Assembly: GCA_963830715.1 (NCBI GenBank)
Contig: CAWHNS010000002.1
Span: forward strand, 186,001-250,000
From: CAVVMA01 sp963830715
GTDB lineage: Bacteria > Desulfobacterota > Binatia > Binatales > Binataceae
DNA length: 64,000 nucleotides
Direction of reading: 5' to 3'
Positions 35,986 to 48,692 of this stretch are shown piece after piece. The notes under the pieces are model-generated. The model searched no databases and was not told the DNA's origin. It saw nothing but the letters and a program-made list of their open reading frames with translations. Position 1 is the stretch's first letter, and each line of letters starts with the position of its first letter. The translations under genes and the position numbers were made by a program.

Positions 35986-37174
35986 CTACGCCAGTTCGGT
36001 GTCCGACGGCGGTGGGGCCTTGAGCTGGCTGTGCTCGTGGCCCGCGGCGATCCAGGCTTCCACCTGGCGGCGCTCGCCGGTGAGGGAATTCGCGATCGCC
36101 CGGCGCAATCCCGGATGCGCGACGAAGTGCATGCTGCGGGTCAGCGCCGGGTCGAAGCCGCGCAACCATTTGTATTCTCCGCCCGCTCCCGGCTCGAAAC
36201 GCGCGAGCCCGGCCTCGATACAATGCTCGATCGCGGCGTAGTAGCAGACGTTGAAATGCAGGTACTTGAGATCGCGGAAGCATCCCCAGTACCGGCCATA
36301 GAGCACGCCGGCCTTCTGCAGGTTGAAGGTTCCTGCGATGAGTTCCTCGCCTTTGAATGCGCACACCAGGCAGACGTGCCGCTTGAACCTTCCGCGCGCC
36401 AGGTCGAAGAATTTTTTGGTGAGATACTGGCGCCCCCAGTAAAGCTTGTCGAACGGTTGACTTGTAGAGCTGGAACATCGGGCCGAACAGCGAATCCGGG
36501 ATTTCGCCGCCCGCGTAAACGCGGATCGCGACGCCTTGGCCGGCGAGCGCCGCCCGCTCGTGGCGTACCGCGTAGCGGCGCTTGCTTTTGAGCAGATTCA
36601 AGTAATCGTTGAAGTTCTGAAAGCCCGCGTTGCGCCAGTGATACTGGTACCCGAGCCGCTCGAGGAAGCCGAGTTCGCCGAGCGCCGCAGCCTCATCCGG
36701 TTCGCAGAAGTTGACGTGTACGGAAGAGAGCTTGTTTTCCACACACAGACCGAGCAGCGCGCGGCCGATCAGGTTTACCATCGAACGGCGATCGGCGCCC
36801 GATGCAGTCAGAAAGCGGCGCCCGGTGTGCGGCGTGAATGGCACTCCGATGAGCAGCTTGGGGTAGTAGCTGATTCCGGCGCGCTCCGCCGCGTCGGCCC
36901 ATCCGTGATCGAACACGAACTCGCCCATGCTGTGGCTCTTGAGGTATAAGGGGCAAGCGGCCGCCACTGCGCCGCGAGGGCCGCCACAGCGCACGATCAG
37001 ATGATACGGCGCCCATCCGGTGTCGGCCGCCGCGCTGCGCGATTCCTCCATCGCGGAGAGCCAGTCCCAATCGAGAAACGGAGAGTCGCCGGGTTCGAGC
37101 AATGAATTCCACGTCTCGCGCGGAATTTTGCCGATTCCTTCGACCACCTCGACCGTGGATGCGCTCGTAGTCAT
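35986..37174 (-). CDS. COG3146 family N-acyltransferase (GNAT/FemAB-like), frameshifted
   Basis: About 395 residues of a conserved but unassigned acyltransferase-like family sometimes called peptidoglycan biosynthesis protein. Visible blocks: GDSPFLDWDWLSAMEES, HGWADAAERAG, YPKLLIGVPFTPHTGRRFL, HVNFCE and RYGVRHER-like RRYAVRHERAAL. An extra base at about 36452 breaks the frame after QLYKSTV; the other frame continues DKLYWGRQYLTKKFF and then CAFKGEELIAGTFNLQK up to 35986. The ATG at 37174 is the likely start. It is divergent from clpS. Confidence 0.82.
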
Positions 37175-37237
37175 TCCGGGGATCAAGTCCTCGGGTCGAT
37201 CCAATCCACTTGCGCGATTGCGCGCAAGGCTCCGATT

Positions 37238-37298
37238 GCAGGGTGTTGAGAAAGTTCCTGAGCGACCTGCACCGGATCGCTGGCTCTCAACACCCTGC
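37238..37298. repeat. 14-base perfect inverted repeat upstream of clpS
   Basis: GCAGGGTGTTGAGA (37238-37251) and TCTCAACACCCTGC (37285-37298) around a 33-base loop, between the acyltransferase start and clpS. A TATTTT box preceded by TGC at 37315-37323 follows. Confidence 0.7.
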
Positions 37299-37398
37299 CA
37301 GTGGCCGTCGGATTTGCTATTTTAATGTGGTGACTCGTGAGCGGCGTACGGCTTTTGCAGCGACTCGATGCGCGGGCATCGCGCGCATCGGGGTGCGC

Positions 37399-37743
37399 GT
37401 GGGCGGCCCGTCTGATGACGGCGAGGACGATCGATCTTCCCAGCGCGACATCGTTACGCAGCGCAGGACGCGGCCTCAACCGAAGACCAGGAAACCGCCG
37501 CTGTTCAAGGTGATCCTGCTGAACGACGACTACACCCCGATGGAGTTCGTGGTCGAGATTCTGAAGATGATTTTCAACAAGCCGCATGCCGAAGCGACCA
37601 GGATCATGCTGCACGTTCATCAGAACGGGATGGGCGTGGCGGGCGTCTATCCGTACGAGATCGCCGAAACCAAGGTCCGCAACGTAGAGGAATTGGCGCG
37701 GGAGAACGAATACCCGCTAAAGTGCGTGATGGAGAAGGAGTGA
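37399..37743 (+). CDS. clpS: ATP-dependent Clp protease adaptor ClpS
   Basis: Delivers N-end-rule substrates to ClpAP. 114 residues with a disordered N-terminal extension and the folded core KVILLNDDYTPMEFVVEIL, then HVHQNGMGVAGVYPYEIAE and the final KCVMEKE. The Asn-Asp of the N-degron pocket is in LLNDDYTP. In-frame GTG codons at 37393 and 37399 are both possible starts; the exact one is uncertain. clpA begins 25 bases downstream, so the two are co-expressed. Confidence 0.9.
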   Translation: MGGPSDDGEDDRSSQRDIVTQRRTRPQPKTRKPPLFKVILLNDDYTPMEFVVEILKMIFNKPHAEATRIMLHVHQNGMGVAGVYPYEIAETKVRNVEELARENEYPLKCVMEKE

Positions 37744-37768
37744 ACCGCCGGCTGGCGGCAATACGAGC

Positions 37769-40094
<2,326 letters not shown>

Positions 40095-40147
40095 GCGCCG
40101 CTTTTCCAGCTTGCGAGAACGTCCGTCCCTACAATAAGGAGGATTTC

Positions 40148-41242
40148 ATGGCGACGAGCCTGGCGGTTGTCCAGACCGGGGCGCGAAAGCTGGAGTTGCG
40201 CGAATTCCCGATCCCGGAGATTCGCGATGACGACGCGCTGCTGAAGGTCGAGGCCTGCGGGATCTGCGGCAGCGATTACGAGCAGTACCAGGGCGCATTT
40301 CCCGGCATGCGCTTTCCGGTCATTCCGGGGCATGAGCCGCTGGGGTTTATCGAAAAGATCGGGGCGGTTGCGGCGCGGCGATGGGGCGTCAGGGAGGGTG
40401 ATCGGGTCGCCGTCGAGGTGCTGCTGCCGTGCGGCTTCTGCGAGAATTGCCGCGCCGGCGCGTACCGGATTTGTATCGGCAAGGGCCGGATGTCGGCGTA
40501 CGGATACACGCCATGCGAGATCAAGCCGGCGTTGTGGGGCGGGTACGCGCAGCACATGTACCTCGATCCGCAGACCGTGGTGCACAAGGTGTCAGCGACG
40601 GTGCCGGCTGAGTTGGCGGTGATGTTCAATCCGCTGGGCGCGGGAATCCGATGGGCGGTGCAACTTCCGGGCACGACGATCGGCGACTCGATCGTGATCC
40701 TAGGTCCCGGCCAGCGCGGTCTCGCGAGCGTGATAGCCGCGCGGGAGGCGGGCGCATCGCCGATAATCGTCACGGGCCTCGAGCGCGACGCAAGGAAGCT
40801 CGAGTTGGCGCGCGAATTCGGCGCCACCCATACGATCGACGTCGAGGAGCAGGATCCGGTCGCGGCGGTCAGGGAAATCACGCATGGGCGGATGGCCGAC
40901 GTGGCGCTGGACGTGACTGCGTACGCGACCAGCGCCGTCACCCAGGCGATCGATATCGTGCGGCGCGGAGGCACGGTCGTCCTCGCCGGCACCAAGGGGC
41001 TGCGTCCGGTGGAGAACTTCCTGAGCGACAAGATTGTGGGCAAGGAGATCCGGGTGCAGGGCGCGATGGGCGTGGACTTTCGCGCCTACGCTCCCGCGAT
41101 TCGGCTGATCGAGTCAGGGCGCTACCCGCTCGCGAAGATGCACACCCACACGCTGCCACTGGAGAAAGCCGAGCACGCGATCAAAATCCTCGCCGGTGAA
41201 GTCCCGGGCGAGGAGGCGATACATATCGCGATTAAGATGTAG
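40148..41242 (+). CDS. zinc-binding alcohol dehydrogenase family protein
   Basis: Medium-chain dehydrogenase of 364 residues. Catalytic zinc ligands Cys40 and the His62-Glu63 pair (GICGSD, GHEPLG); structural zinc Cys95, Cys98, Cys101 and Cys109. The Rossmann fold shows ILGPGQRGLASV near residue 190. The ATG at 40148 has a strong AAGGAGG site six bases upstream. Related to threonine/sorbitol-type dehydrogenases; the substrate is unknown. It is a separate gene from clpA. Confidence 0.92.
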   Translation: MATSLAVVQTGARKLELREFPIPEIRDDDALLKVEACGICGSDYEQYQGAFPGMRFPVIPGHEPLGFIEKIGAVAARRWGVREGDRVAVEVLLPCGFCENCRAGAYRICIGKGRMSAYGYTPCEIKPALWGGYAQHMYLDPQTVVHKVSATVPAELAVMFNPLGAGIRWAVQLPGTTIGDSIVILGPGQRGLASVIAAREAGASPIIVTGLERDARKLELAREFGATHTIDVEEQDPVAAVREITHGRMADVALDVTAYATSAVTQAIDIVRRGGTVVLAGTKGLRPVENFLSDKIVGKEIRVQGAMGVDFRAYAPAIRLIESGRYPLAKMHTHTLPLEKAEHAIKILAGEVPGEEAIHIAIKM

Positions 41243-41248
41243 GCGCAG

Positions 41249-41320
41249 TTACAAGTCGCGCGGCTGAAAGACGGTGATTCCACGCACTCGCTCGAAATCC
41301 GCCTCTGTCGCCCACTTCAT
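41249..41320 (-). pseudogene. possible remnant of a PIN-domain (VapC-like) toxin gene
   Basis: 23 codons from an ATG at 41320 reading EADFERVRGITVFQPRDL, similar to the C-terminal end of PIN-domain proteins (TRDxDFERVPGLxVLxP). The rest of such a gene is missing: dnaE2 ends four bases upstream. It may be a relic; a chance match is possible. Confidence 0.3.
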
Positions 41321-41324
41321 GGCT

Positions 41325-44300
41325 TCAGTGGAAATCGTGCGAGCGGGGGATCGAGGCGCTGAGTTTCAGCTCGGCGAAGCGCTCGCCGCGTACTGCGATT
41401 ACGCCGTCAACTTTTTGCAGCACGCCTTCCACCATCAGGATCGACGCACGATGCAGCATCGCGCGATTGCGCTGAAAGACATCGGGAATGACTATCGCGT
41501 TGGATATTCCGGTCTCGTCCTCCATCGTGACGAAGAAGAATCCCTTCGCCGTGCCTGGACGCTGGCGCACGATCACCACGCCCGCGATTCTGACCGTCGC
41601 GCCGTGAGTCGCGTCGGCCAGCTCCGCCGCGCTGAGCACGCCACGCGCCTTGAGCTTCGCCCTGAGATGGGCCATCAGATGGGGTCCCGGCGTGACGCCG
41701 GTGGAAGCGTAGTCGGCGATCGTCTCTTCTATCGGCGCCATCGGGGAGAGCGGCGACGGCGCATCGGATGCTTCGCGTGCGGGCTCCGATCCGGCGAACA
41801 GGCTTCGCGGGTCGCGCTCGATCGCGGCGACCTGCCATAGCGCGTCGCGGCGCCGCTGGTTGAAGGCGGCGAATGCTCCCGCGTAGGCGAGCGAGTCGAT
41901 TTCGCGGCGGTTGGTTCCGACGCGCGCGCTGAAGTCGGCGATCGATCTGAAGGGGCGGACGGCCCGCTCGCGCTCGATCGCAAGCCCGACTTCCTCGCGC
42001 AATCCGGAGACGTACTTGAGGCCGAGGCGGAGGCTCTTCACCCTCACCCGGCTGGCGGCTTGCGTTAGCAAGCCGCCAGCCGACCTCTCCCTGGTCAGGG
42101 AGAGGTGGTCAGAGGATTCTGCAATCGTGCACTTCCATTCCGATTGCGTGACGTCGATCGGCAGGATCATGACGCCGTGGCGCTGGGCGTCCTTGACCAG
42201 GGTCGAAGGATGGTAGAAGCCGAGCGGATAGCAGTTGAGCATCGCGGCGAAGAACGCCGCCGGATGATGCCATTTCAGGTAGGCGGAAGCGTAGGCGATA
42301 AGCGCGAAGCTGGCGGCGTGCGATTCGGGAAAGCCATACAGCGCAAAGGACGTGATCGAGCGGACGATTTCGTCGGCGACCGCGCCGGTGATCCCGTTGC
42401 GCGCCATCCCGTCGCGCAGCCGGAGCTCGATCTTCTCCATGCGCTCCATCGAGCGCTTGAATCCCATCGCGCGGCGCAACTCTTCGGCCTCGCCGCCGCT
42501 GAAGCCCGCGAGCGTCATCGCGATCCTGAGCAACTGCTCCTGGAAAAGCGGCACGCCGAGCGTGCGGCGCAGGATCGGCTCGAGCCACGGATGGGCGTAG
42601 CGGACCGGCGCGCGGCCGTTGCGGCGATCGAGATAAGGATGAACCATCTTGCCGACGATCGGTCCGGGCCGGATTATCGCGACCTCGACCACCAGGTCGT
42701 AAAAGTTGCGCGGCTTCATCCGCGGCAGAGTCGCCATCTGGGCGCGGCTCTCGACCTGGAAGACGCCAACCGTATCGGCCCGCCGCAACATCGCGTATAC
42801 CTCCGGATCGTCCGGCGGAATATGGGCGAGATCGACCTCGACGCCCTCGTGCCGGCGTATCAGCGGAATTGCCTCCTCCAGCACCGCGAGCATCCCCAGG
42901 CCCAACAGGTCGATCTTGATGATCCCCAGATCCGCGCAGTCCTCCTTGTCCCATTGGATCACCACCCGGCCCGGCATCGTGGCCGGCTCCAGCGGCACGA
43001 TCTCGTCCAGCGGCCCCGCGCCGATCACCATCCCGCCGCTATGCTGGCCGAGATGGCGCGGGAGGCCCTGGATTCGGCGGACCAGGCCGATCAGCATCCC
43101 GATTCGCGGCGACCCCGGATCGACGCCGCCTTGCTTCAGCAGCGCCGCGATATCGTCGTGGTCGTCGCGGAACTCATAGACCCGGTTGAGTTTCGCGAGG
43201 CGATCGACCTGGTCGAGCGAAAAGCCCAGCGCCTTGCCGGCCTCGCGCACGGCGCTGCGCACGCGATAGGTGATCAGGTTGGCGGTCATCGCGGCGCCGC
43301 GTTCGCCATAACGGCGATAAACGTACTGGATCACCTTCTCGCGCTGATCGCCGCTGGGCAGGTCGATATCGATATCGGGCCACTCGCCGCGTTCTTCGGA
43401 CAGGAAGCGCTCGAACAGCAGTTCCATCCGGACCGCATCGACCGCGGTGATTCCGAGCGCGTAGCAGACCGCGCTGTTGGCCGCCGATCCGCGGCCCTGC
43501 GCCATGATCCGGTTTTCGCGGCAGAACTGTACGATGTCCCAGACGATCAGGAAGTAGCCGGCGAGCTTGAGCTTCCCGATTATGCCGAGCTCGTGCTCGA
43601 GCTGGCGGCGGACGCGATCTTCCGGCGCCGCGCCCCATCGTTCGCGCGCGCCCGCATCGGTCAAGGCGCGAAGGTAGCTGTCGGGCGTCTCGCCGGGCGG
43701 AATCGGATAATCGGGAAAGCGATAGCCGAGGTCGTTGAGCGTGAACTCGCATCGCTCGGCGATTTCGCGCGTAGCCGCGATCGCGCCGGGAAGATCGCGG
43801 AACATCGCGGCCAGGCTGTCGCGCGGTTTCAGATAACGTTCGCGGTTGACCCAGAGCGCGCGTCCGGCCTCGTCGAGCGTGGTCTTGAGCCGGATACAGG
43901 TCATCACGTCGAGCAGATCGCGCTCGCGCCCGCTATGGCAGACGTCATTGGCGGCGGCGATCGGAAGACGAGCGGCGGCCCGCTGCCGCATTGAGCTTGC
44001 GGTTGAGCCGCTCCTCGTCGGGATCGAGATGACGCTGTATGTCGATGAAGAGATTTCCAGCGCCGAAGATCGCACGCAGGCGATCGCACAGCGGCCGCGG
44101 ATCCTCGCCCCGCAGGAGCATCCGCGAGACCGGACTGAAAATCCCGCCGGCCAGGCGAGATCAGGCCGGCGCCGAACCGCTCGAGGTCATCCAGACGGAT
44201 GCGGCTTTGTCCTTTTTCGGGGAATTTCGGGGGCGTGCCGTCCGTTCCCGCTTCCTCGATCACGCGCAGCTTGGAGGTGGTGATCATCCGGCAGAGATTT

Positions 44301-44611
44301 TTGTAGCGCGCGCGATCGGGCACCAGCAGGTAGAGTCGCGCGGGCGCGGCATTCCGATTGCGGGCGAAAGATACGCCGGCGCATTCGTCCTCCAATGTCA
44401 GGTCGGCGCCGACTATTGCCTTGATTCCGGCGCGCACCGCGGCGTGATAGAAGCGCGGCGCTCCGTATAATCCGTCGCGATCGCCGAGCGCTAGCGCCGG
44501 ATAGCCAAGCGCCGCGGCGCGATCGATCAGGTCTTCGGGCGTCGCGGCGCCTTCGAGAAAGCTGAACGCGCTGCGGGCGCGCAGCTCGACGTAATCACAT
44601 GGAGTGGTCAT
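41325..44611 (-). CDS. dnaE2: error-prone DNA polymerase DnaE2, frameshifted, with in-frame repeat insertion
   Basis: C-family polymerase of the SOS mutasome, about 1095 residues. PHP domain at the N-terminus (DYVELRARSAFSFLEGA), polymerase core with GRGSAANSAVCYALGIT and PDIDIDLPS, OB fold and the typical C-terminus SRDFH-like RSHDFH. One extra base near 44155 and another indel near 43970 shift the frame twice; reading through them restores LAGGIFSPVSRM and RHLDPDEERLNRKLNAAAG. At 42039-42112 a family D repeat inserts about 25 residues (SLTRERSAGGLLTQAAS) between CTIAES and SLRLGLKYVSG without breaking the frame. Confidence 0.92.
42039..42112. repeat. family D repeat with two hairpins, inside dnaE2
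   Basis: First stem GGCTGGCGGCTTGC (42050-42063) with GTTA loop and perfect complement (42068-42081); second stem CCTCTCCCTG (42084-42093), GT, CAGGGAGAGG (42096-42105). Inserted in frame. Confidence 0.9.
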
Positions 44612-44644
44612 GATAGTTGATTAGTCATATGGAATGGCAAGTGG

Positions 44645-46347
44645 CTAATCATAGACTCCGTCAACGAACCATTGTTGAGATCGCAGGTCGCAGAACATCC
44701 GATAGACGCCGCCGTCGGCCAGCGCGACATCGTAGTAATCGCGGGCGAGGGGAAATACCCTCACCCTCGCTCGCGTCGCTCGCGCGTCCTCTCCCTGGTC
44801 AGGGAGAGGTGTTAAAGAGGCTTCGCGAAGCGATTGAAGGCCCTCTCCCTGACCAGTCGCCCCCGGCGCATAGAGAGGGTGCGCGCGCATCGCAAGCGCA
44901 GGTGAGGGTGCTGCGGCGGTGAGTGAACCATTCGCGGGCGTTTCGGAATCGAGCCACCATTCGCCCTCGCGGCGCCACGGCCCGGAGATTGAAACCACGC
45001 GCGCGCATACGATACGCCCGCGCACGAATTCCGGAATGCCGCCCCGAGAGCACATCACCTCGACTTCATCGGCGGGGCGAATCGCGCGAATCACGAGGCG
45101 AGTGACGTTGTGAGCGCAGGTTGTGGTGGGAGTAACCGGAGCGGGCGGCGGCGGATTCGAACGCGGCGATTTCGATCGCGTCGGGGCGCCAGGAATTGAC
45201 CGGCTTGAGCGCGCCGACGTGATCGGGGCCGCATAGGGCGGCGAGCCGCGCGATCGTGGTCTGCAACCGATCGGGCGCGGGGCAGGGCGGCAGGAACATG
45301 TCGGCCTGCGCGGGACGCATCGCGCGCGGCGCGACCGCGATTCGAATCGCCTCGATCGCGGCGGGCGGCGGCGACGCTTCGAGGCTCAATACGATCAGCG
45401 CGAGCAGCGAGCGGACCTCGATGGTCGGCGCTGCGACCGCAATCCGCCGATCGTTGCTGCCGCCCCCGCCGAGTCCCAAGCGAGAGCGTGACGTCGCCGG
45501 CCGACAGGCCGCGAAGCGCGAGGCGCACGGCCAGCCGCTCGACCATCGGACGCATCACGAAGCAGAGCGGCTCCAGCATCTCGATTCCGTAATCCAGCTC
45601 GATCGTTTCGATAAACAACTCCGAATGCGGCCGTGGGACGAACGGCGAGCGGCCCTCGCCGCGCGCAAGCCGCGCCAGCTCGACGCCGCGCGCGCCGAGC
45701 CGGCTTCCGAGCGCGCGGGCGTCTATCCGCGCAAGTTCGCCGAGCCTGCGAATACCCCATCGCGCCAGGGTGAGCTCGAGGCCGTCGCGATTGGAGCTGC
45801 CGCCGCCATCCAGGTCGAGAACGTCGAGCGGCAACCAGTCGAGGAACTCGCGTTCCTTTTCGGAAGCGATGACTCTTTGGCCGCCGCATTTCGCGGCAAG
45901 ATAGGCGGTCTCCTTGCTGGATGCGATTCCGATTGCGGTCTCGATGCCGATTCTCGCCACGCGCCGGGCGAGCTCCGCCGCCATCGCGTTTTCCGTCCCA
46001 TGAATCGCGGCGAGCCCGGCGAGATCGAGGTACGCGCATCCCGGGCCGCCGTCCTCGACCATCGGCGAGAACGATTCCGCCGCGTCCAGTATCGCGTCGC
46101 GGGCCGAACATTCGGACGCAGCCGAAGGAGTCTCGACAATCAGATCGGATGAGAGCGCGCGCGCCTGCGCCAGCGTCATCCCGATGCGCACGCCCGCCGC
46201 TCTTGCGCGCGCGGAGACCGCGGTCAGCTCGGCGTGTCCTTCATGGCTGCTGCTCAACGCCACGGATTGGCCGTGCAATTCGGGCCTGGAGCGGACGGCG
46301 GCGGCCAGGGGAAAATCAGCGACCAGGATGCATGCGATACGCGCCAT
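44645..46347 (-). CDS. imuB: ImuB, Y-family polymerase-like mutasome protein, frameshifted, with two repeat insertions
   Basis: Non-catalytic Y-family protein that links ImuA, DnaE2 and the sliding clamp. The N-terminus reads ACILVADFPLAAAVR; the middle has YLDLAGLAAIHG and a typical FVPRPHSELFIETIELDYG. Two frameshifts: an extra base in CCC at 45475-45477 and a missing base near 45130. The C-terminal part (ISGPWRREGEWWLD, then ARDYYDVALADGGVYR and WFVDGVYD) is split by about 50 extra residues encoded by two family D repeats at 44757-44910. The gene ends 34 bases before dnaE2. Confidence 0.9.
44757..44910. repeat. two family D repeats in opposite orientation, inside imuB
   Basis: Copy 1 (44757-44811) has ACCCTCACCCTCG and the stem CCTCTCCCTG-GT-CAGGGAGAGG (44788-44809). 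Copy 2 (44839-44910) reads CCCTCTCCCTGACCAG and ends GGTGAGGGT, the inverse order. Both are translated in frame. Confidence 0.85.
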
Positions 46348-46365
46348 GGGAGTCGCAGAAACAAC

Positions 46366-47265
46366 CTAACCCCTGACCCCTTCCCCTGAAGGGGAAGGGG
46401 AAACTTCCTTGATCCAATTGTGTTCAACTGTGTTCATCAGTGGTTTCACTTCCTGAGAATCCACCAGCGCATTCCAGCTTGCGCGCGCTCCGATACCGCC
46501 CAGCTTGTTGCGCGCGACCCGCGTTTCGATCGCGAGGCCGTCGAACAGGGCGGGCGCGCCGGGCGCGGGACGGCTGAAACATGCCCGATTGCGGCTGAGC
46601 GCCAGGCTGAGCGCGGCGAATGTCCCGCACATCCGGTAATCCGCAAGCACGATCACCGCGGCGCCAGTCCGTTCCGCCAGGCGCGCCACTCGAAGCGCGG
46701 CGCTTTGCGGTATCCCGCGCGCGTAGGTGGCGAAATCGATAACCACCAGGCCGAAGCCGCCTGCCTCGAGGATCAACTCGGTCGCGCGCAGGAGTTTTTT
46801 GACGAAGGGCTTGCGCGCGAAATCGATCGGCGGTCGCGGCGTGCCGCTTTCCATAAAGGGAGCAATCGTGCCGCCGGGCAATGAGGTCCACAGCACGCGC
46901 GCGAGGTCGGCGCCTGTCGCCGCGATAGTCGCGGGGTCGCAGGCTCCCAGCGGATCAATCCATGCCGCAGTCTCGCCACGCCGGGTCGCTGACGCGACGA
47001 AACAGGCTGCCAGCGAAGTCTTGCCGGCGCTCGTTCCGCCGACAATTTCGCTGATTCTGCCACGTACAATTCCACCGCCTAGCAGGTTATCGATCAGGGT
47101 CAAGCCGGAGCTTAGGCGGCGCTCCTTGCGGGTGAGCTCCCGACCGGTAAAAACCCCTGCAAATTCAAGCGTTTTGACCCTTTCGAGGGATCCAGATTGG
47201 ATGGCTGAATCAGTTTGAGGAAGTTCGATCCGAGCGATAGATGGAGAAGCAGCCACGAAGGCCAC
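46366..47265 (-). CDS. imuA: ImuA, RecA-like mutasome protein
   Basis: RecA-fold protein of 299 residues, first gene of imuA-imuB-dnaE2. It shows LIDNLLGGGIVRGRISEI, a Walker A-like GGTSAGKTS, LVVIDFATYARGIP as Walker B and the strand VIVLADYRM. The last 24 residues (from MNTVEHNW to SPSPSGEGVRG) are encoded by repeat families E and C, and the stop codon lies at the outer edge of the repeat. The start is the GTG at 47265; TTGACA lies upstream (47287-47292, minus strand) without a clear -10. I see no recognised LexA box, although such cassettes are usually SOS-controlled. Confidence 0.88.
   Translation of the reverse strand: MAFVAASPSIARIELPQTDSAIQSGSLERVKTLEFAGVFTGRELTRKERRLSSGLTLIDNLLGGGIVRGRISEIVGGTSAGKTSLAACFVASATRRGETAAWIDPLGACDPATIAATGADLARVLWTSLPGGTIAPFMESGTPRPPIDFARKPFVKKLLRATELILEAGGFGLVVIDFATYARGIPQSAALRVARLAERTGAAVIVLADYRMCGTFAALSLALSRNRACFSRPAPGAPALFDGLAIETRVARNKLGGIGARASWNALVDSQEVKPLMNTVEHNWIKEVSPSPSGEGVRG
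46369..46447. repeat. family C palindrome followed by a family E arm, at the 3' end of imuA
   Basis: CCCCTTCCCC-TGAA-GGGGAAGGGG at 46377-46400 is a perfect palindrome; GTGTTCAACTGTGTTCATCA and GTGG follow (46418-46447). Both are inside the imuA frame. Confidence 0.85.
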
Positions 47266-47303
47266 TTTCGCTCTTTTTTCGTTTTATGTCAAATTGATAA
47301 AGG

Positions 47304-47415
47304 GACCCTCACCCGCGTCGCGCGGAAAGACACTAAGGTTGCAGATCAATCTATCGCGCGGCGCTACGCGCACCGCTCGCAACGAGCCCTCTCCCGCGTT
47401 TTCGCGGGCGAGAGA
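47304..47415. repeat. degenerate family D repeat upstream of imuA
   Basis: CCCTCACCCGCGTCGCGCGG, and after an interval CCCTCTCCCGCGTTTTCGCG followed by GGCGAGAG. It occupies most of the gap between imuA and the serine hydrolase gene. Confidence 0.55.
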
Positions 47416-47451
47416 TTTTAGGAGCTTCGCCGCATTCAGAAGTGCATCACA

Positions 47452-48591
47452 CTAACTCAGCGATAGATCCTCGTAGATCGCGTCCAATGCGGTCTGCATG
47501 CGGGCGTCGTGCTGCGGCGGATTTGCTTCGAGCATGCCGTTGAAGACCAGCGCCACCGCCAGTTGATGCTCGGGGTCGGCGAACCCTACTGAACATACAT
47601 AGCCGGCGTGGCCGAATGTGCGCGGAGAGCATCGATTTCCGTACCATGCCGAGGCGCTCCCGTATTGCTTCGAATCGACGACCACGCCAAGACCGCGATC
47701 GAGACGCGTCTTGAACGTCCGATCGAGTATCCCGACCGTGTGGCGCGCCGCTATCGCCTCGACGGTCTGCGGCGTCACGATGCGGCGGCCGCGACGCTCG
47801 CCGCCATTCAGCAACGCCTCGTAGAGGTATCCGAGTTCGCGAATCGGACCCCATCCGCTGCCACCGGGCCGGCAGAGTGCGCAGGCCAGGTCCGATCCCG
47901 CCCAGAATGGATATGGGTGAATCTTCGGCGGCCCATCGCCGGAGCTCGCGTGCATCGGGGCGATCCGATCGCCGTACTCGTGATGCCGCTCCGGCGGCAT
48001 CCCGATCCACGAGTCGATCATCCCGAGCGGCTCGAAGATCTCCTCGCGCACGTAGCGGCTGTACGATCGTCCGTCGAGCCGCCGGACAATCTCCGCGAGC
48101 ACGTACCATCCGGAGGCGACGTGATAACCGGCCTCGCGGCCGGGGACCCATCCCAGTTCGAGCGGCGCTGCGCAGATCTCGGCGATGATCTCATTCCACG
48201 GGACGCCGCTCCAGTTGCGCGCGACGCTCGGAAACCCTCCGGTGTGCGTCAGCACGTGCCGGATGGTGACCGTATGCTTGCCGTTGGCTCCGAACTCCGC
48301 GATGTGCTTGCAGACGGGATCGTCGAGCGCTAGCCGGCCGCTCTCCCACATCTGGCCAATCGCGAGCGCGGTCACCGGCTTGACCGACGACATCCAGAGA
48401 GTGAGGCTGTCACGCGTGAGCGGAATACCGCGGCGCGCTTCGCCGATACCGAGGTCGGCAATCCGGCGCCCGTCGCGAGATACGTAGAGTTGCGCGCCGA
48501 TATGGAGATTGTCGGCGATTCCACGCTCGATCGCGGCCAGCGTGCGCGGCAGGGTCTTTCGGCTTTCGGTCATCGGATCCATCGGGATCAT
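47452..48591 (-). CDS. serine hydrolase, beta-lactamase/esterase family (class C-like)
   Basis: 379-residue beta-lactamase-fold hydrolase without a signal peptide, so probably a cytoplasmic esterase rather than a lactamase. The nucleophile motif SxxK is Ser68-Lys71 (SSVK); Tyr156 in GYHVASGWYVLAEIVRR is the general base; FGHAGYVCSVGF supplies the third motif. HTGGFPS and DPVCKHIAEF are typical of EstB-like enzymes. The substrate is unknown. It is divergent from the nitroreductase gene. Confidence 0.88.
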   Translation of the reverse strand: MIPMDPMTESRKTLPRTLAAIERGIADNLHIGAQLYVSRDGRRIADLGIGEARRGIPLTRDSLTLWMSSVKPVTALAIGQMWESGRLALDDPVCKHIAEFGANGKHTVTIRHVLTHTGGFPSVARNWSGVPWNEIIAEICAAPLELGWVPGREAGYHVASGWYVLAEIVRRLDGRSYSRYVREEIFEPLGMIDSWIGMPPERHHEYGDRIAPMHASSGDGPPKIHPYPFWAGSDLACALCRPGGSGWGPIRELGYLYEALLNGGERRGRRIVTPQTVEAIAARHTVGILDRTFKTRLDRGLGVVVDSKQYGSASAWYGNRCSPRTFGHAGYVCSVGFADPEHQLAVALVFNGMLEANPPQHDARMQTALDAIYEDLSLS

Positions 48592-48692
48592 GTATCAACT
48601 CGCGATTGGAATTTGAACGGCGGGCGCCGATGGCTCGCGGCTCTTTGTGGCGTGACGGTCTTTATGGTGAACTTGTCGGAGAGGAGAGAACG

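Noticed and set aside
42105..43994. 629-codon open frame on the plus strand
   Set aside because: Antisense shadow of dnaE2; the composition is typical of reversed GC-rich codons.
47266..47300. LexA box upstream of imuA
   Set aside because: No match to enterobacterial, Gram-positive, alphaproteobacterial or Geobacter/Myxococcus-type LexA consensus that I could recognise; only a lone TTGACA.
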